DNA of 64,000 nucleotides from Bradyrhizobium sp. WSM3983 (GCF_000473045.1 NZ_AXAY01000008.1:1-64000); one strand, 5' to 3'; numbered from the stretch's first letter, positions 52,965 through 62,762 are shown. Numbers and translations are program-made. Notes: generated by a model not told the origin, from the letters alone.

Positions 52965-53795
52965 ATGGCACGCGCGAGCAATCTGATGATCGGAACGGCG
53001 ACGCTGACGGCAATCGCCGTCGCGTTCGGCGGCCTGCTTGGCGTGCAGAAATGGCGCGCCAGCCAGAGCCGCAGCCAGTTGCGCGTCGTGTTCGAAGGCG
53101 GTTCCGCGAGCGGCCTGCGCCGCGGGGGCCCGGTCAATTTCGACGGCGTGCCCGCCGGCCAGATCCTGTCGATCAAGCTGGAAAATCCGCGCAAGGTCGT
53201 GGCGCTGGTGTCGCTCGACAACACCGCGCCGATCCGCAAGGACACGGTCGCCGGCATCGAGTTCCAGGGCCTCACCGGTGTCGCGGCGGTTTCGCTGATC
53301 GGCGGCGCTCCGTCCGCACCACCGGTGCCGCTGGACTCGGACGGCATTCCCGTGCTGACCGCCGATCTCAGCGACGCGGAATCCATCGTCGACACCTTGC
53401 ACAGCGTCGATCGCACCATCGTCAGCAACGCACCCGCAATCAAGGACGGCCTGCGCACGTTCGAAAACCATACGGCGGACCTCAGGGGCAAGGGTGACGA
53501 GATCGACGCGGTGATGCTCAAGGTCGACAATGCATTTGCGGGGTTCGACAAGGCGGTCACCAAGATCGAGGGCGTGGTGCCGGGCTTCGTCGACGGCAAG
53601 GCCGACGAGCTGCTCGAAAAGATCAAGGGGCTGCACGAGCTCGCCGACACCATGAAGAAGACATCGGCAAGCTTCCTCGAGGACACCCGCCGCTCGCTGC
53701 TCGATGTCAGTGAAGCCGCCAACAAGATGAGCGGAACGCCCGCACCCGCTGCCGCCCCGCGTCCGCCGCGCAAGCCAACGCAGCAGAAGCGGTAA
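52965..53795 (+). CDS. Solitary MCE (MlaD-like) protein
   Basis: A 276-residue protein anchored by one N-terminal helix (about residues 8-27), with one MCE domain (about 40-115, LRVVFEGGSASGLRRGGPVNF and VPAGQILSIKLEN), a helical region and a Pro/Lys-rich tail (PAPAAAPRPPRKPTQQKR). MCE proteins hold lipids in the periplasm for ABC-type transport, but no MlaE, MlaF or MlaC gene is nearby. It converges on the autotransporter gene with only three bases between the two stops. Confidence 0.82.
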   Translation: MARASNLMIGTATLTAIAVAFGGLLGVQKWRASQSRSQLRVVFEGGSASGLRRGGPVNFDGVPAGQILSIKLENPRKVVALVSLDNTAPIRKDTVAGIEFQGLTGVAAVSLIGGAPSAPPVPLDSDGIPVLTADLSDAESIVDTLHSVDRTIVSNAPAIKDGLRTFENHTADLRGKGDEIDAVMLKVDNAFAGFDKAVTKIEGVVPGFVDGKADELLEKIKGLHELADTMKKTSASFLEDTRRSLLDVSEAANKMSGTPAPAAAPRPPRKPTQQKR

Positions 53796-53798
53796 AGC

Positions 53799-56700
53799 CT
53801 ACCAGGTGTAGCGCACGACACCCTTGCCGGCGTAGGAGCGCGTGACGTTCGAGAACTCGCCCTCGAAGGTTGCCAACGCGGACCAGCCGTTCATCCAGTT
53901 CATCTGCAGCGATGCCGTGGTCAGCACGGAATCGCGCGCCAGCGCCGCGCCGTTCACGACAAAGGCCGAACCCGGCAGCGTCTGGAACACCGCGCCGACC
54001 GTGCGGTCAGGATTGAAATCATGCGCCCAGGCCGCACGGCCGCGCAGCGTCACCACGCCGCCGGCCGCGGCAAACGATCTGTCGGCGCGCAGGCCAAGCT
54101 CGGTGCGGGTGCTGGTCACGTCCTTGGCGGCATAGTTGAGCGCGAAGATATTGTTGCCGACCACGGCGAACTCCGAATAGCTCGGCAGGCTGAACATCGT
54201 GGCCTGGAGCGCGGCATAGGGCGTCAGCCCGATCCACGGCGTCGCCTGGCGATAGCCGCCTTCGATACGGCCCGAAACGGCGTTGGCATTGAACTGCGCA
54301 CGCAGCTGATCGCTGCCGGCGGCTGTGACGATGCGGTTGGTGGTGACATCCTGCCAGCCATAGGCCAGCGCGGCCGTGACATAAGCGGGCCCGACATTGT
54401 GACGGACGAACGCACCGGCCTGGAACATGTCGGAGTGACCCCAGCCCAGTCCGTTGACGCCGAAGCCGGTGCCACCACCGGCGAGTGCGAAGCCCGCGAC
54501 CGTCGACGGGGAGAAGCGATAGTCGAGGCCGACGGCGGTGCCGTAGACGCTGCTGGTCGTGTTGTTGGAGCCGAGTGCCGCACGACCGTCGGTGGCCTGC
54601 GAGCCGCCGAAACCTGCCGCCCAGACATCCCAGCGCTGCTCGAATGTCGGCGATGGCGCCTTGCGATAGATCGAGGCAAAGGCGTCGCTGGGCCGCTTGC
54701 CGGATGCGACATAGGCAGTCGCGCTGGTCTCCTCGGCATAAGGCCTCGCGCCGGGCGTGTCGCTGCGTCCCGCGCCGAACACGTCGGTCAACAGGCTCAT
54801 GAACAGGTTCATCGCATTGAATGTCGTCTGCTGCGATCCCGTTGCGGATTCACCCGAGGCCTGAGTCAGGCCGGCCGGACCGAGACCCGCAAATTCGGCC
54901 GGCAGGATGCCGTTGGTGTTGAAGAAATTCTGAAGCGTCGTGGCAACGTTCCGCTGGTTGACGTTGAGCGCGTATTTCGCGCCGTAGTTCAGCGTGAAAT
55001 CGAGAAAGACCTCGTTCGACCCGACGGTCGTCGCGCCGACGAGGCCGCCCCGCGCGGCAACGCCGGTAAAATTGCCTGCGGCGGTGCCTAAGAAGTCCAT
55101 GATCGCGTAGTGCTTCATCACCATGCTGCCGGGATACAGCGAGACGCCGACCGTACCGTTCAGCGAGACATTGCCGGTGACGAGCGCGCGGCTCGTGCTG
55201 GATCCGCTACCGATCTGCACAACATAGACCGAGCCGGGCTGAAGTGTGAGATCGCCCTGAACCTGCATGCTCGGGCCCAGTCCGCCGTCGCCGGGCGCGT
55301 AAATGCCGCCGTTGGCGATGAGTGTGTTGCCGGCGATGCCGGCGCCGTACAACGCCGCGCCGGCATTCACGATGGTCAGGCTCGACTGGGAGATGTCGCC
55401 ATCGACGCGCAGGATGCCGCCATTCACCGTCGTCGTGCCGGTGTAGGTATTCGTGCCCGAGAGGACCAGCGTTCCGCTGCCGACTTTTTCCAGGGAGCCC
55501 GGTCCGGCGAGACCGCAACCGCAAGGGTTGGTGTCGCCGATGACGCCACTAACCTCGGTCGAAAGATTGTTGCTGCCGACAACCAGCGTGTTGCCGCCGC
55601 CGATGTAATAGAGACCGCTGCCCTCGATTGATCCGGCAGTGATGCGGCCATCGCCGGCCGGCCCGGCTAGGCCGGGGCCGCCGCCGAAATCGACGATGCC
55701 GGTGCCGGTGGTGATGAAGCGCGCATTGCCGCCGGTGGAATTGTCGACGAACGAGGTCTGGCCGCCGTCCTTGGTGATGATCGTGGCGTTGCCGGCGGTC
55801 GAGAACGCACCGAAATCGGTGATGCCGTTGGCCTCGTTGATAATCGTTGCATTGGCGGCGGTTGCAGTGCTTCCCGGCACGGCGCCGAAGGTCGTGCCGC
55901 CAAAATCCTTGTTGACGATGGTAGCCGACCCCGCCGAGGCCTGATCGATGAACGCGGTGGTGCCGCTGTTCTGGTTGGTGATGCGGGCCGAACCCGCATT
56001 GGTCCGGGTCAAGAAGGCGATCAAGCCGCTGTCATTGGTGATGGTCGCCCGTCCGGCCGTCGCGGTGTCGGTCCCGCTCCCGGTCGGATCGCCGAAATAC
56101 AGCTGGCCGTTGTTGGTGATCGCCATGGAACCGGCGGAGGTCGCATTGAGGAACATCGTCACGCCGGAGAAAGCGTTCGAGAGCGACGTGACACCCGACA
56201 TGTCGGCGTTGACGATCTTGAGGAAGCCCTCGTTGGTGACGGCACCGATGATGCTGGCGCTATGGGTCGCGTCACCAAGCTGCAGTGAGCCGCAGGCGCA
56301 GATGAAAGTGTCACCGGTATAAGTATTGGCGCCGAGCAAAGTCAGGAAACCGGGTCCCTGTACGGAGATGCCGCCGGTGCCGACGATGCGGGAAGCGATC
56401 ACAGCCGAGGGTTCCCCAGTGCCCGTCACATCGTTGGTGAAGAAAGTGGTGCCACCCGGGGCTAGCCTGAGGTCACCGCCCTGGATGGTATAAATTGAGC
56501 CGTCGCCGGTGAGGTCGAAGCCCACGAGACTGGTGAGTTGCACGCCGCCCGGTGTGACCGTGACCGTGCCGCCCGTCGCCGGCATCGAGGGACCACTGCT
56601 ACCGAACAGCGTGCCGGCTGACGTGGGATCATAGGCCGTGCTGGTCGAGCCGAAGAAATCGGTCCAGTTGGTCGTGGTGTTGTCCCAGACGCCGCCACCG

Positions 56701-56891
56701 CCGTTAACCGAACCGTTGGGTGAGGTCTGCGATCCGTTGAAGATTTGCTGCGCAGCTGCGGGGCTCGCCACAACGGCCACGCTCACGGCAAGGCCAAGCC
56801 AGAGTGCCGCGCCAACCGCGGCAACACTCCGGCGCGCGCAACCCTGTCCGCTCGATGGCAACCCAGCCCCCACATTCAGCCCCTTATTCAC
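53799..56891 (-). CDS. Autotransporter adhesin-like outer-membrane protein
   Basis: A 1030-residue type Va secretion protein: signal peptide ending near AAAQ (about residue 48), beta-helix passenger (about 50-750) and a C-terminal 12-stranded barrel of about 270 residues ending VVRYTW. The passenger contains autotransporter-associated repeats (TLLGANTYTGDTF near 185, TLVLSGTNTYTGTTTVNGG near 474) and, at 250-405, six to seven shorter repeats of about 19-24 residues of the form SAGSATIxNxxxGxTxF. Two C-x-C motifs (198-200, 457-459) are unusual. A GTG at 56891 is used as the start; its RBS is weak. Confidence 0.9.
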   Translation of the reverse strand: MNKGLNVGAGLPSSGQGCARRSVAAVGAALWLGLAVSVAVVASPAAAQQIFNGSQTSPNGSVNGGGGVWDNTTTNWTDFFGSTSTAYDPTSAGTLFGSSGPSMPATGGTVTVTPGGVQLTSLVGFDLTGDGSIYTIQGGDLRLAPGGTTFFTNDVTGTGEPSAVIASRIVGTGGISVQGPGFLTLLGANTYTGDTFICACGSLQLGDATHSASIIGAVTNEGFLKIVNADMSGVTSLSNAFSGVTMFLNATSAGSMAITNNGQLYFGDPTGSGTDTATAGRATITNDSGLIAFLTRTNAGSARITNQNSGTTAFIDQASAGSATIVNKDFGGTTFGAVPGSTATAANATIINEANGITDFGAFSTAGNATIITKDGGQTSFVDNSTGGNARFITTGTGIVDFGGGPGLAGPAGDGRITAGSIEGSGLYYIGGGNTLVVGSNNLSTEVSGVIGDTNPCGCGLAGPGSLEKVGSGTLVLSGTNTYTGTTTVNGGILRVDGDISQSSLTIVNAGAALYGAGIAGNTLIANGGIYAPGDGGLGPSMQVQGDLTLQPGSVYVVQIGSGSSTSRALVTGNVSLNGTVGVSLYPGSMVMKHYAIMDFLGTAAGNFTGVAARGGLVGATTVGSNEVFLDFTLNYGAKYALNVNQRNVATTLQNFFNTNGILPAEFAGLGPAGLTQASGESATGSQQTTFNAMNLFMSLLTDVFGAGRSDTPGARPYAEETSATAYVASGKRPSDAFASIYRKAPSPTFEQRWDVWAAGFGGSQATDGRAALGSNNTTSSVYGTAVGLDYRFSPSTVAGFALAGGGTGFGVNGLGWGHSDMFQAGAFVRHNVGPAYVTAALAYGWQDVTTNRIVTAAGSDQLRAQFNANAVSGRIEGGYRQATPWIGLTPYAALQATMFSLPSYSEFAVVGNNIFALNYAAKDVTSTRTELGLRADRSFAAAGGVVTLRGRAAWAHDFNPDRTVGAVFQTLPGSAFVVNGAALARDSVLTTASLQMNWMNGWSALATFEGEFSNVTRSYAGKGVVRYTW

Positions 56892-57144
56892 GGCGCTCAG
56901 CGTCGCCCTGGGGAACCTAAAACATGGAGGTGGCCAGTAGAACTACGCGCGGGTCGGAATCCGCCTGTGAGGCTGCAACTTACGCAGATTCGACACATGT
57001 TGTTGCAACCGCGCCACGTTTTGACACGATCAGCTCCCGGTCCACGCACACGAAGCTGCGTCAGAATGACCGACCATGTCTACCGGCCATTCGCACCCCA
57101 AGTGAAATACCGGCCCCGTTGCGCGCCTGCGACATCGTCATGGC

Positions 57145-58185
57145 CTAGTAATTGCTCGGCGCGGCCTCGTTCGGGATGCCGTCGATCGGGCATTCGGCCG
57201 TGCCCGCCGTCGAGCGCGTCATCGCCTCGACCATGTCCCGGGTGCCTTCGGGATCGGCGATCCAGTTCTTGTAGAAGTCATAAGGGCAGGCCGCGACGCC
57301 GCGCGGGCTCTCACCCGAATTGATCATGCCGGTGTAGCCGCGGTGGACCAGCTTGTAGAGATGGTTCTGCGACTGGCCGTTACGGCGCGCATCGCGGATC
57401 AGGTGCTTCGACAGCTGGGCGTACTGGATGCCGTACTCCTCCTCGCCGCACTCGCCGAGCGTACGGCCGTCGAAGCCGATGATCGCGGAGTGACCGAAAT
57501 AGGAGTAGACGCCGTCGAAGCCGGCGGCATTGGCAACCGCGACATAGACATTGTTGGCCCAGGCCATCGCCTTTGAAATTAGAATCTGTTGCTCCTTGGC
57601 CGGATACATATAGCCCTGGCAGCGCACGATCAGCTCGGCGCCCTTCATGGCGCAGTCGCGCCAGATCTCAGGGAAATTGCCGTCATCGCAGATGATCAGG
57701 CTGACCTTCATCCCTTTCGGACCCTCGGAGACATAGGTGCAGTTGCCGGGATACCAGCCCTCGATCGGCACCCACGGCATGATCTTGCGATACTTCTGCA
57801 CGATCTCGCCCTTGTCGTTCATCAGGATCAGGGTGTTGTAGGGCGCCTTGTGTGGATGCTCCTCGTGCCGCTCGCCGGTGAGCGAGAACACGCCCCACAC
57901 TTTCGCCTTGCGACAGGCCTCGGCAAAAATCGCGGTCTCCTCACCGGGCACTGCGGAGGCGGTCTCGTACATCTCCTTGGAGTCGTACATGATGCCCTGC
58001 GTGGAATATTCCGGGAAGATCACCAGATCCATGCCCGGCAGGCCGGCCTTCATGCCCACCAGCATGTCCGCGATCTTGCGGGCGTTGTCGAGAACCTCGG
58101 CCTTGGTGTGCAGGCGGGGCATCTTGTAGTTGACCACCGCGACGCCGACGGTGTCGTTGCTGCTGGAAATATCGCCGTGAAGCAT
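57145..58185 (-). CDS. amiE: Aliphatic amidase
   Basis: A 346-residue enzyme of the nitrilase superfamily that hydrolyses short aliphatic amides (acetamide, propionamide) to the acid and ammonia in the cytoplasm. The catalytic triad is at E59 (FPEYSTQG), K134 (YRKIMPW) and C166 ([10 protein letters not shown]), identical in position to the 346-residue Pseudomonas aeruginosa AmiE. AGGAG lies eight bases before the ATG. It is the last gene of the minus-strand amide operon, 44 bases after the FmdB-like gene. Confidence 0.95.
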   Translation of the reverse strand: MLHGDISSSNDTVGVAVVNYKMPRLHTKAEVLDNARKIADMLVGMKAGLPGMDLVIFPEYSTQGIMYDSKEMYETASAVPGEETAIFAEACRKAKVWGVFSLTGERHEEHPHKAPYNTLILMNDKGEIVQKYRKIMPWVPIEGWYPGNCTYVSEGPKGMKVSLIICDDGNFPEIWRDCAMKGAELIVRCQGYMYPAKEQQILISKAMAWANNVYVAVANAAGFDGVYSYFGHSAIIGFDGRTLGECGEEEYGIQYAQLSKHLIRDARRNGQSQNHLYKLVHRGYTGMINSGESPRGVAACPYDFYKNWIADPEGTRDMVEAMTRSTAGTAECPIDGIPNEAAPSNY

Positions 58186-58229
58186 GTTGAGCGCTCCTGT
58201 CTTTTATTCGTTTGAGATCATCGCGTGCG

Positions 58230-58604
58230 TTAGTGGCTGATCATCCAGGGCCGTGCCGTCGGAAAGCCCCTGGCGCCGCTCCTGGTCTTGGTCACCAGCC
58301 GCGCGGGCTTCTTGTCCGACGCGCCCTTGTCCTTGATGGTCTTGCCTGACGAGCAACAGCCGCAACCTGGACCGTGCGAGGCCTTGTATTGCGCGAGCGT
58401 CTGCGGCGCGTGCGTGCTGCGTTCGTTGACGGCGTGTGCCTTGCGCGTCTCTGCCGGCATGCAGAAGAAGTTCGGCGCGGTCAGGATCACCCGCGGTGCC
58501 ATCGTCTCGCAATGCGGACAGGATTGCGGATCGTCACATTCCGCCATCGGGCGCAGGTCCTTGAACGGACCGCAGTCGTCACAGAGATATTCATAGACCG
58601 GCAT
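58230..58604 (-). CDS. fmdB: FmdB-family zinc-ribbon protein
   Basis: A 124-residue protein starting MPVYEYLCDDCG, the hallmark of FmdB zinc ribbons, with metal-binding C8/C11 and C29/C32. A long basic tail follows, with further cysteines (C48, C81, C83, C84 in GPGCGCC) that most short FmdB proteins lack. In Methylophilus, FmdB is described as a regulator of the formamidase operon, so a regulatory role is plausible here, but the molecular function is not established. It lies between fmdA and amiE. Confidence 0.82.
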   Translation of the reverse strand: MPVYEYLCDDCGPFKDLRPMAECDDPQSCPHCETMAPRVILTAPNFFCMPAETRKAHAVNERSTHAPQTLAQYKASHGPGCGCCSSGKTIKDKGASDKKPARLVTKTRSGARGFPTARPWMISH

Positions 58605-58696
58605 CGCATCATCCCTACACTCTTGCGTGTTCGCCATTTCGGGCGGCGGACGCGGGGCGTCCAAGTGGCGCCGTCCCGCATCCGGTCGCGCAGGGA

Positions 58697-59926
58697 CTAT
58701 TTGTCCGGCGAGATCGGCATCTGGATATCGCCCGTGATGTGCTTGATGGGGCCCGCAGCCGACGGCATCACGTCGAAGTCGAAGATCTCGGTCGGCAGCC
58801 ACAGCGTGGCGCAGGCATTGGGCACGTCGACCACGCCGGAGATGTGACCCTGGCACGGCGCGGTGCCGAGGATCGAATAGGCCTGGGCGCCGGAGTAGCC
58901 GAACTTCTTCAGGTACTCGATCGCGTTCAAGCACGCCTGGCGATAGGCGATGTGGACGTCGAGATAATGCTGCTTGCCGGCCTCGTCGACCGAGATTCCT
59001 TCGAAGATCAGATAGTCCTTGTAGTTCGGCGTGATCGGCGACGGCTTGAAGATCGGGTTCTTGATGCCGTATTTCGACATGCCGTCCTTGATTACCTCGA
59101 CCTTCAGATGCAGCCAGCCGGCCATCTCGATCGCGCCGCAGAACGTGATCTCGCCGTCGCCCTGGCTGAAGTGCAGATCGCCCATCGAGAGACCGGCGCC
59201 GGGCACGTAGACCGGGAAATAGATTTTTGAGCCGCGCGAGAGATCCTTGATGTCGCAATTGCCACCATGCTCGCGCGGCGGCACGGTGCGCGCGCCCTCG
59301 GCGCCGATCTTGGCCTTGACGTCTCCCTTGGCGCGGCCGCCATGGGCGGTCGCCGCAAACGGCGGGTTGGCGAGGCCAGGCACGCGGGTCGGGTTGGTCG
59401 AGATCAGCTCGGCCTCGCGCTTGTTCCAGGTCTCCAGCATCTTCGGATCGGGCAGACAGCCGATCAGGCCGGGATGGATGAGACCGGCGAAATTCACGCC
59501 GGGCACGTGGCGCGACGAGGTGTAGAGACCTTTGATGTCCCAGATCGACTTTTGCGCCAGCGGGAAATGGTCGGTGAGGAAGCCGCCGCCATTCTGCTTG
59601 GAGAAGAAGCCGTTGAAGCCCCAGAGGCTCTCCTTCATCGGGCCGACGTCGAGCAGGTCGACGACGAGAAGATCGCCGGGCTCGGCGCCCTTGACGCCGA
59701 TCGGACCGGAGAGGAAGTGCACGATCGAGAGATCGATGTCGCGCACGTCGTCGGCGGAATCGTTGTTCTTGATGAAGCCGCCGGTCCAGTCATAGGTCTC
59801 GATGATGAAATCGTCGCCGGGATTGACCCAGGCCACAATCGGGATGTCGGGGTGCCAGCGGTTGTGCACCATGTCATTTTCGTAAGCCGACTTGGTGAGA
59901 TCGACCTTGATCAGTGTCTCTGGCAT
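58697..59926 (-). CDS. fmdA: Formamidase
   Basis: A 409-residue member of the acetamidase/formamidase family, which hydrolyses formamide (and more slowly other short amides) to ammonia and formate. Characteristic sequence: HNRWHPDIPIVAWVNPGDDF, HFLSGPIGVKGAEPGDLLVV, VPPREHGGNCDIKDLSRG and FSQGDGEITFCGA, which form the metal/substrate site of the family. Length equals the usual 400-410. GGGGAG precedes the ATG. It is 27 bases after the urtE stop and 92 bases before fmdB. Confidence 0.95.
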   Translation of the reverse strand: MPETLIKVDLTKSAYENDMVHNRWHPDIPIVAWVNPGDDFIIETYDWTGGFIKNNDSADDVRDIDLSIVHFLSGPIGVKGAEPGDLLVVDLLDVGPMKESLWGFNGFFSKQNGGGFLTDHFPLAQKSIWDIKGLYTSSRHVPGVNFAGLIHPGLIGCLPDPKMLETWNKREAELISTNPTRVPGLANPPFAATAHGGRAKGDVKAKIGAEGARTVPPREHGGNCDIKDLSRGSKIYFPVYVPGAGLSMGDLHFSQGDGEITFCGAIEMAGWLHLKVEVIKDGMSKYGIKNPIFKPSPITPNYKDYLIFEGISVDEAGKQHYLDVHIAYRQACLNAIEYLKKFGYSGAQAYSILGTAPCQGHISGVVDVPNACATLWLPTEIFDFDVMPSAAGPIKHITGDIQMPISPDK

Positions 59927-59953
59927 CGAGATGCTCCCCTTTGCTACGGTTGG

Positions 59954-60643
59954 TTAGACAGACAAATATTTCGAGACCTGCGCGGCATCGACGCTGTCGC
60001 GCGGGTCATCTCGAACGATCGCGCCGTTCTCGATCACCAGCACGCGGTCGGCGATATCGAGGGCAAAGCTCAGGACCTGCTCGGAGACGACGATCGAGAG
60101 GCCCTTTTCGTCGCGGATGCGTTTCAGCGTCCGCGCCATGTCCTTGATGATCGACGGCTGGATGCCTTCGGTCGGCTCATCCAGCAGCAGCACCTTCGGC
60201 TTGGTCGCGAGCGCACGCGCAATCGCCAATTGTTGTTGTTGCCCGCCGGAGAGATTGCCCCCGCGACGCCCCTTCATCTCCAGCAGCACCGGAAACAGCT
60301 CGTAGATATCGCCAGGCACCTCGGAACCGCCGGAGACGACGAGCCCGGTCTCGATGTTCTCCTTCACCGTCATGGTGGAGAAGATCATGCGGCCCTGCGG
60401 CACATAAGCGAGGCCCTTGGCCACGCGCTCATAACTCGGCAGGCCGCCGAGTTCGGCGCCGTCCATGGTCACCGAGCCGCTCTTGGCTGGGAGGATGCCC
60501 ATCAGCGACTTCATCAGCGTGGTCTTGCCCATGCCGTTGCGGCCCATGATCGCAACGATCTCGTTGGGCGCGACCTTGACGTTGAGCCCGTGCAGCACCT
60601 CGCTCTGGCCGTAGGCGACGTGGAGATCCGAAATAGCCAGCAT
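59954..60643 (-). CDS. urtE: Urea/amide ABC importer ATPase UrtE
   Basis: A 229-residue LivF-type ATPase: Walker A GRNGMGKTT, signature LSGGQQQQ, Walker B LLLDEPTEGIQP and a UrtE-like N-terminus (MLAISDLHVAYGQSEVLHG). With UrtD it powers import of urea or short amides through UrtB-UrtC. AGGAG lies six bases before the ATG. A 192-base gap with a hairpin repeat separates it from urtD, an unusual break in this operon. Confidence 0.92.
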   Translation of the reverse strand: MLAISDLHVAYGQSEVLHGLNVKVAPNEIVAIMGRNGMGKTTLMKSLMGILPAKSGSVTMDGAELGGLPSYERVAKGLAYVPQGRMIFSTMTVKENIETGLVVSGGSEVPGDIYELFPVLLEMKGRRGGNLSGGQQQQLAIARALATKPKVLLLDEPTEGIQPSIIKDMARTLKRIRDEKGLSIVVSEQVLSFALDIADRVLVIENGAIVRDDPRDSVDAAQVSKYLSV

Positions 60644-60670
60644 CGTCGACTCCTAGGCTCGGTGTTCGTT

Positions 60671-60793
60671 CACCTCTCCCCGCCGGGGAGAGGTCGCGCC
60701 GAAGGCGCGGGTGAGGGGATGCAGGTCCCACGCGAGAGCGAAGCCCCTCCCCCGAATTGCTGTGCAATTCGACCTCTCCCATTGGGAGAGGTG
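60671..60793. repeat. Family D inverted repeat inside the urt operon
   Basis: Begins CACCTCTCCCCGCCGGGGAG and ends ATTGGGAGAGGTGA. Multiple nested stems include CTCTCCC/GGGAGAG and GAATTGCTGTGCAATTC. It closely resembles the left half of the element at 5210. It sits between urtD and urtE, so it is transcribed within the operon mRNA. Confidence 0.8.
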
Positions 60794-60835
60794 AACCGAG
60801 TGCGCCGACTGCATTTGCCCTTTGCTAACCATCCC

Positions 60836-61591
60836 TCAGTGCCCCAAATAGACTTCAATGACCTTGGGATCGTTCTGCACTTTCTCCATGGTCCCCTCCG
60901 AGAGGATCTGGCCCTGGTGCAGCACGGTGACCTTGTGCGCGATGTCTTCGACGAACTTCATGTCGTGCTCGATCACCAGCACCGACCGGTTCTTGATGAT
61001 ACGATTGAGCAGCTCGGCGGTCTTGGTTCGCTCGGACACGCTCATTCCGGCGACGGGCTCGTCGAGCATCAGGAGGTCCGGATCCTGGATCAGCAGCATG
61101 CCGATCTCGAGCCACTGCTTCTGGCCGTGGCTGAGCAGATCGGCGCTCATGTTCAGCCGATCCTTCAGGAAGATCATTTCGGCGACTTCATGCACGCGAT
61201 CGCGCACTGCGGCATCGCGGGTGAAGGTCAGCGCGCCGAACACCGAGCGCCCGCGCGGATAGGAAATCTCCAGATTCTCGAACACCGTGAGATCGTCGTA
61301 GATCGACGGGTTCTGGAACTTGCGCCCGACCCCGGTCTTGACGATCTCGTTTTCCTTCATTCGCGTCAGCTCCTTGCCGCGAAACTGGATCGAACCCGAC
61401 GTCGCTTTGGTCTTGCCGCAGATCAGGTCGAGCACCGTGGTCTTGCCGGCGCCGTTCGGGCCAATAATGACGCGGATCTCGTTCTCGTCGACGTAGAAGG
61501 AGAGATCGTTGACCGCCTTGAAGCCGTCGAACGACACAGTCAGGGCTTCGACCGCGAGCAGGAATTCCTTGGGCTGGTGACCTACGAGCAT
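60836..61591 (-). CDS. urtD: Urea/amide ABC importer ATPase UrtD
   Basis: A 251-residue LivG-type ATPase with Walker A GPNGAGKTT and the UrtD-specific stretch GRKFQNPSIYDDLTVFENLE, signature SHGQKQWLEIG, Walker B LLMLDEPVAGM and H-loop VIEHDM. GAGGAG precedes the ATG. It is 10 bases after urtC and partner to UrtE. Confidence 0.93.
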   Translation of the reverse strand: MLVGHQPKEFLLAVEALTVSFDGFKAVNDLSFYVDENEIRVIIGPNGAGKTTVLDLICGKTKATSGSIQFRGKELTRMKENEIVKTGVGRKFQNPSIYDDLTVFENLEISYPRGRSVFGALTFTRDAAVRDRVHEVAEMIFLKDRLNMSADLLSHGQKQWLEIGMLLIQDPDLLMLDEPVAGMSVSERTKTAELLNRIIKNRSVLVIEHDMKFVEDIAHKVTVLHQGQILSEGTMEKVQNDPKVIEVYLGH

Positions 61592-61601
61592 GATGATCTC
61601 C

Positions 61602-62744
61602 TCACTCGGCCGGGGCGCCGTTGGCGACCGAGCTGTCGGTCCAGCCTTCAGGTTTTGATTTGCGCGACGGGATCAGGCGATCGATGCGCGGCTGCACATA
61701 GTCGGCCCAGATCCCGGCAAGGCCGTTCGGGAATGCGAGGACCACGGCGATGAACAAACCGCCAAGGCCAAACAGCCACAATTCGGGAAAGGTTTCCGAC
61801 AGGCTGGTCTTGGCGAAATTGACCAGCAGCGTCCCGTAGATCGCGCCGAGGATCGAAAGCCGGCCGCCGACCGCGGTGTAGATCACCATCTCGATCGAGG
61901 GCACGATGCCGACGAAGGACGGCGACATGAAGCCGACATTGAGCGCGAACATGGCGCCGCCAATCGCGGCGAACACGGCGGCGATACAGAAGGCGAAAAT
62001 CTTGAAGTTCGCGACGCTGTAGCCGGAGAAGCGGACCCGGTCCTCCTTCTCGCGCATCGCCACCAAGATGCGTCCTAGCTTGGAGTGCCGGATGAACTGC
62101 GCGATCATGATGCAGACGAACAGGCATCCGACCTCGAAGAAATACAGCACGACCTTGGCGTGATCGGGCCGGATGTCCCACCCCTTCAGCGTCCGCAGGT
62201 CGGTCATGCCGTTGATGCCGCCGGTGTAGCCCTGCTGGCCCACAATCAGAATGGTGAGGATGGCCGCGACCGCCTGGGTGATGATCGCGAAATAGGTGCC
62301 GCCGACCCGGCGCTTGAACATCGCGGTGCCGATGATCAGGGCAAAGATGCCGGGTACCAGGATAATGGCGGCGATCGTGAAGGTGAGGCTGTTGAAGGGC
62401 TTCCAGAACAGCGGCAGCGCGGTGATCTGATTCCAGTCCATGAAATCGGGAATTCCCGGCGTCGACTGGATCTTGGTGTTCTCCACGCTCGATGCCTCGA
62501 GCTTGAGGAACATCGCCATGCAGTAGCCGCCGAGCCCAAAGAACACGCCCTGGCCGAGGCTGAGAATGCCGCCATAACCCCAGCAGATCACCAGCCCCAG
62601 CGCGACGAAGGCATAGGTCAGATATTTCGCGACGAGATTGAGCCTGAAGACATCGAGCGTGAGCGGCAGCACCACCACCAGGAAGACCGCGAGCACCAGA
62701 ATTCCGATGAGCTCCGATCGATTGAAGAACCGATTGTCGGTCAT
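61602..62744 (-). CDS. urtC: Urea/amide ABC importer permease UrtC
   Basis: A 380-residue LivM-type permease with about ten helices: YAFVALGLVICWGYGGILSL near residues 45-64, GGTYFAIITQAVAAILTILI, then LGRILVAMREKEDRVRFSGY (the ATPase-contact loop). It forms the membrane channel with UrtB. The length and the YGGILSLGQGVFFGLGGYCM signature match UrtC of urea importers. The C-terminal tail is hydrophilic. Confidence 0.92.
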   Translation of the reverse strand: MTDNRFFNRSELIGILVLAVFLVVVLPLTLDVFRLNLVAKYLTYAFVALGLVICWGYGGILSLGQGVFFGLGGYCMAMFLKLEASSVENTKIQSTPGIPDFMDWNQITALPLFWKPFNSLTFTIAAIILVPGIFALIIGTAMFKRRVGGTYFAIITQAVAAILTILIVGQQGYTGGINGMTDLRTLKGWDIRPDHAKVVLYFFEVGCLFVCIMIAQFIRHSKLGRILVAMREKEDRVRFSGYSVANFKIFAFCIAAVFAAIGGAMFALNVGFMSPSFVGIVPSIEMVIYTAVGGRLSILGAIYGTLLVNFAKTSLSETFPELWLFGLGGLFIAVVLAFPNGLAGIWADYVQPRIDRLIPSRKSKPEGWTDSSVANGAPAE

Positions 62745-62762
62745 TGCATCAGCCTCTATTTC

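Noticed and set aside
59267..61753. An 828-codon plus-strand open frame across fmdA, urtE and urtD.
   Set aside because: It runs across three real genes and two intergenic gaps including the repeat at 60671; composition is antisense-like (His/Asp/Arg-rich) and no RBS or motif is present.
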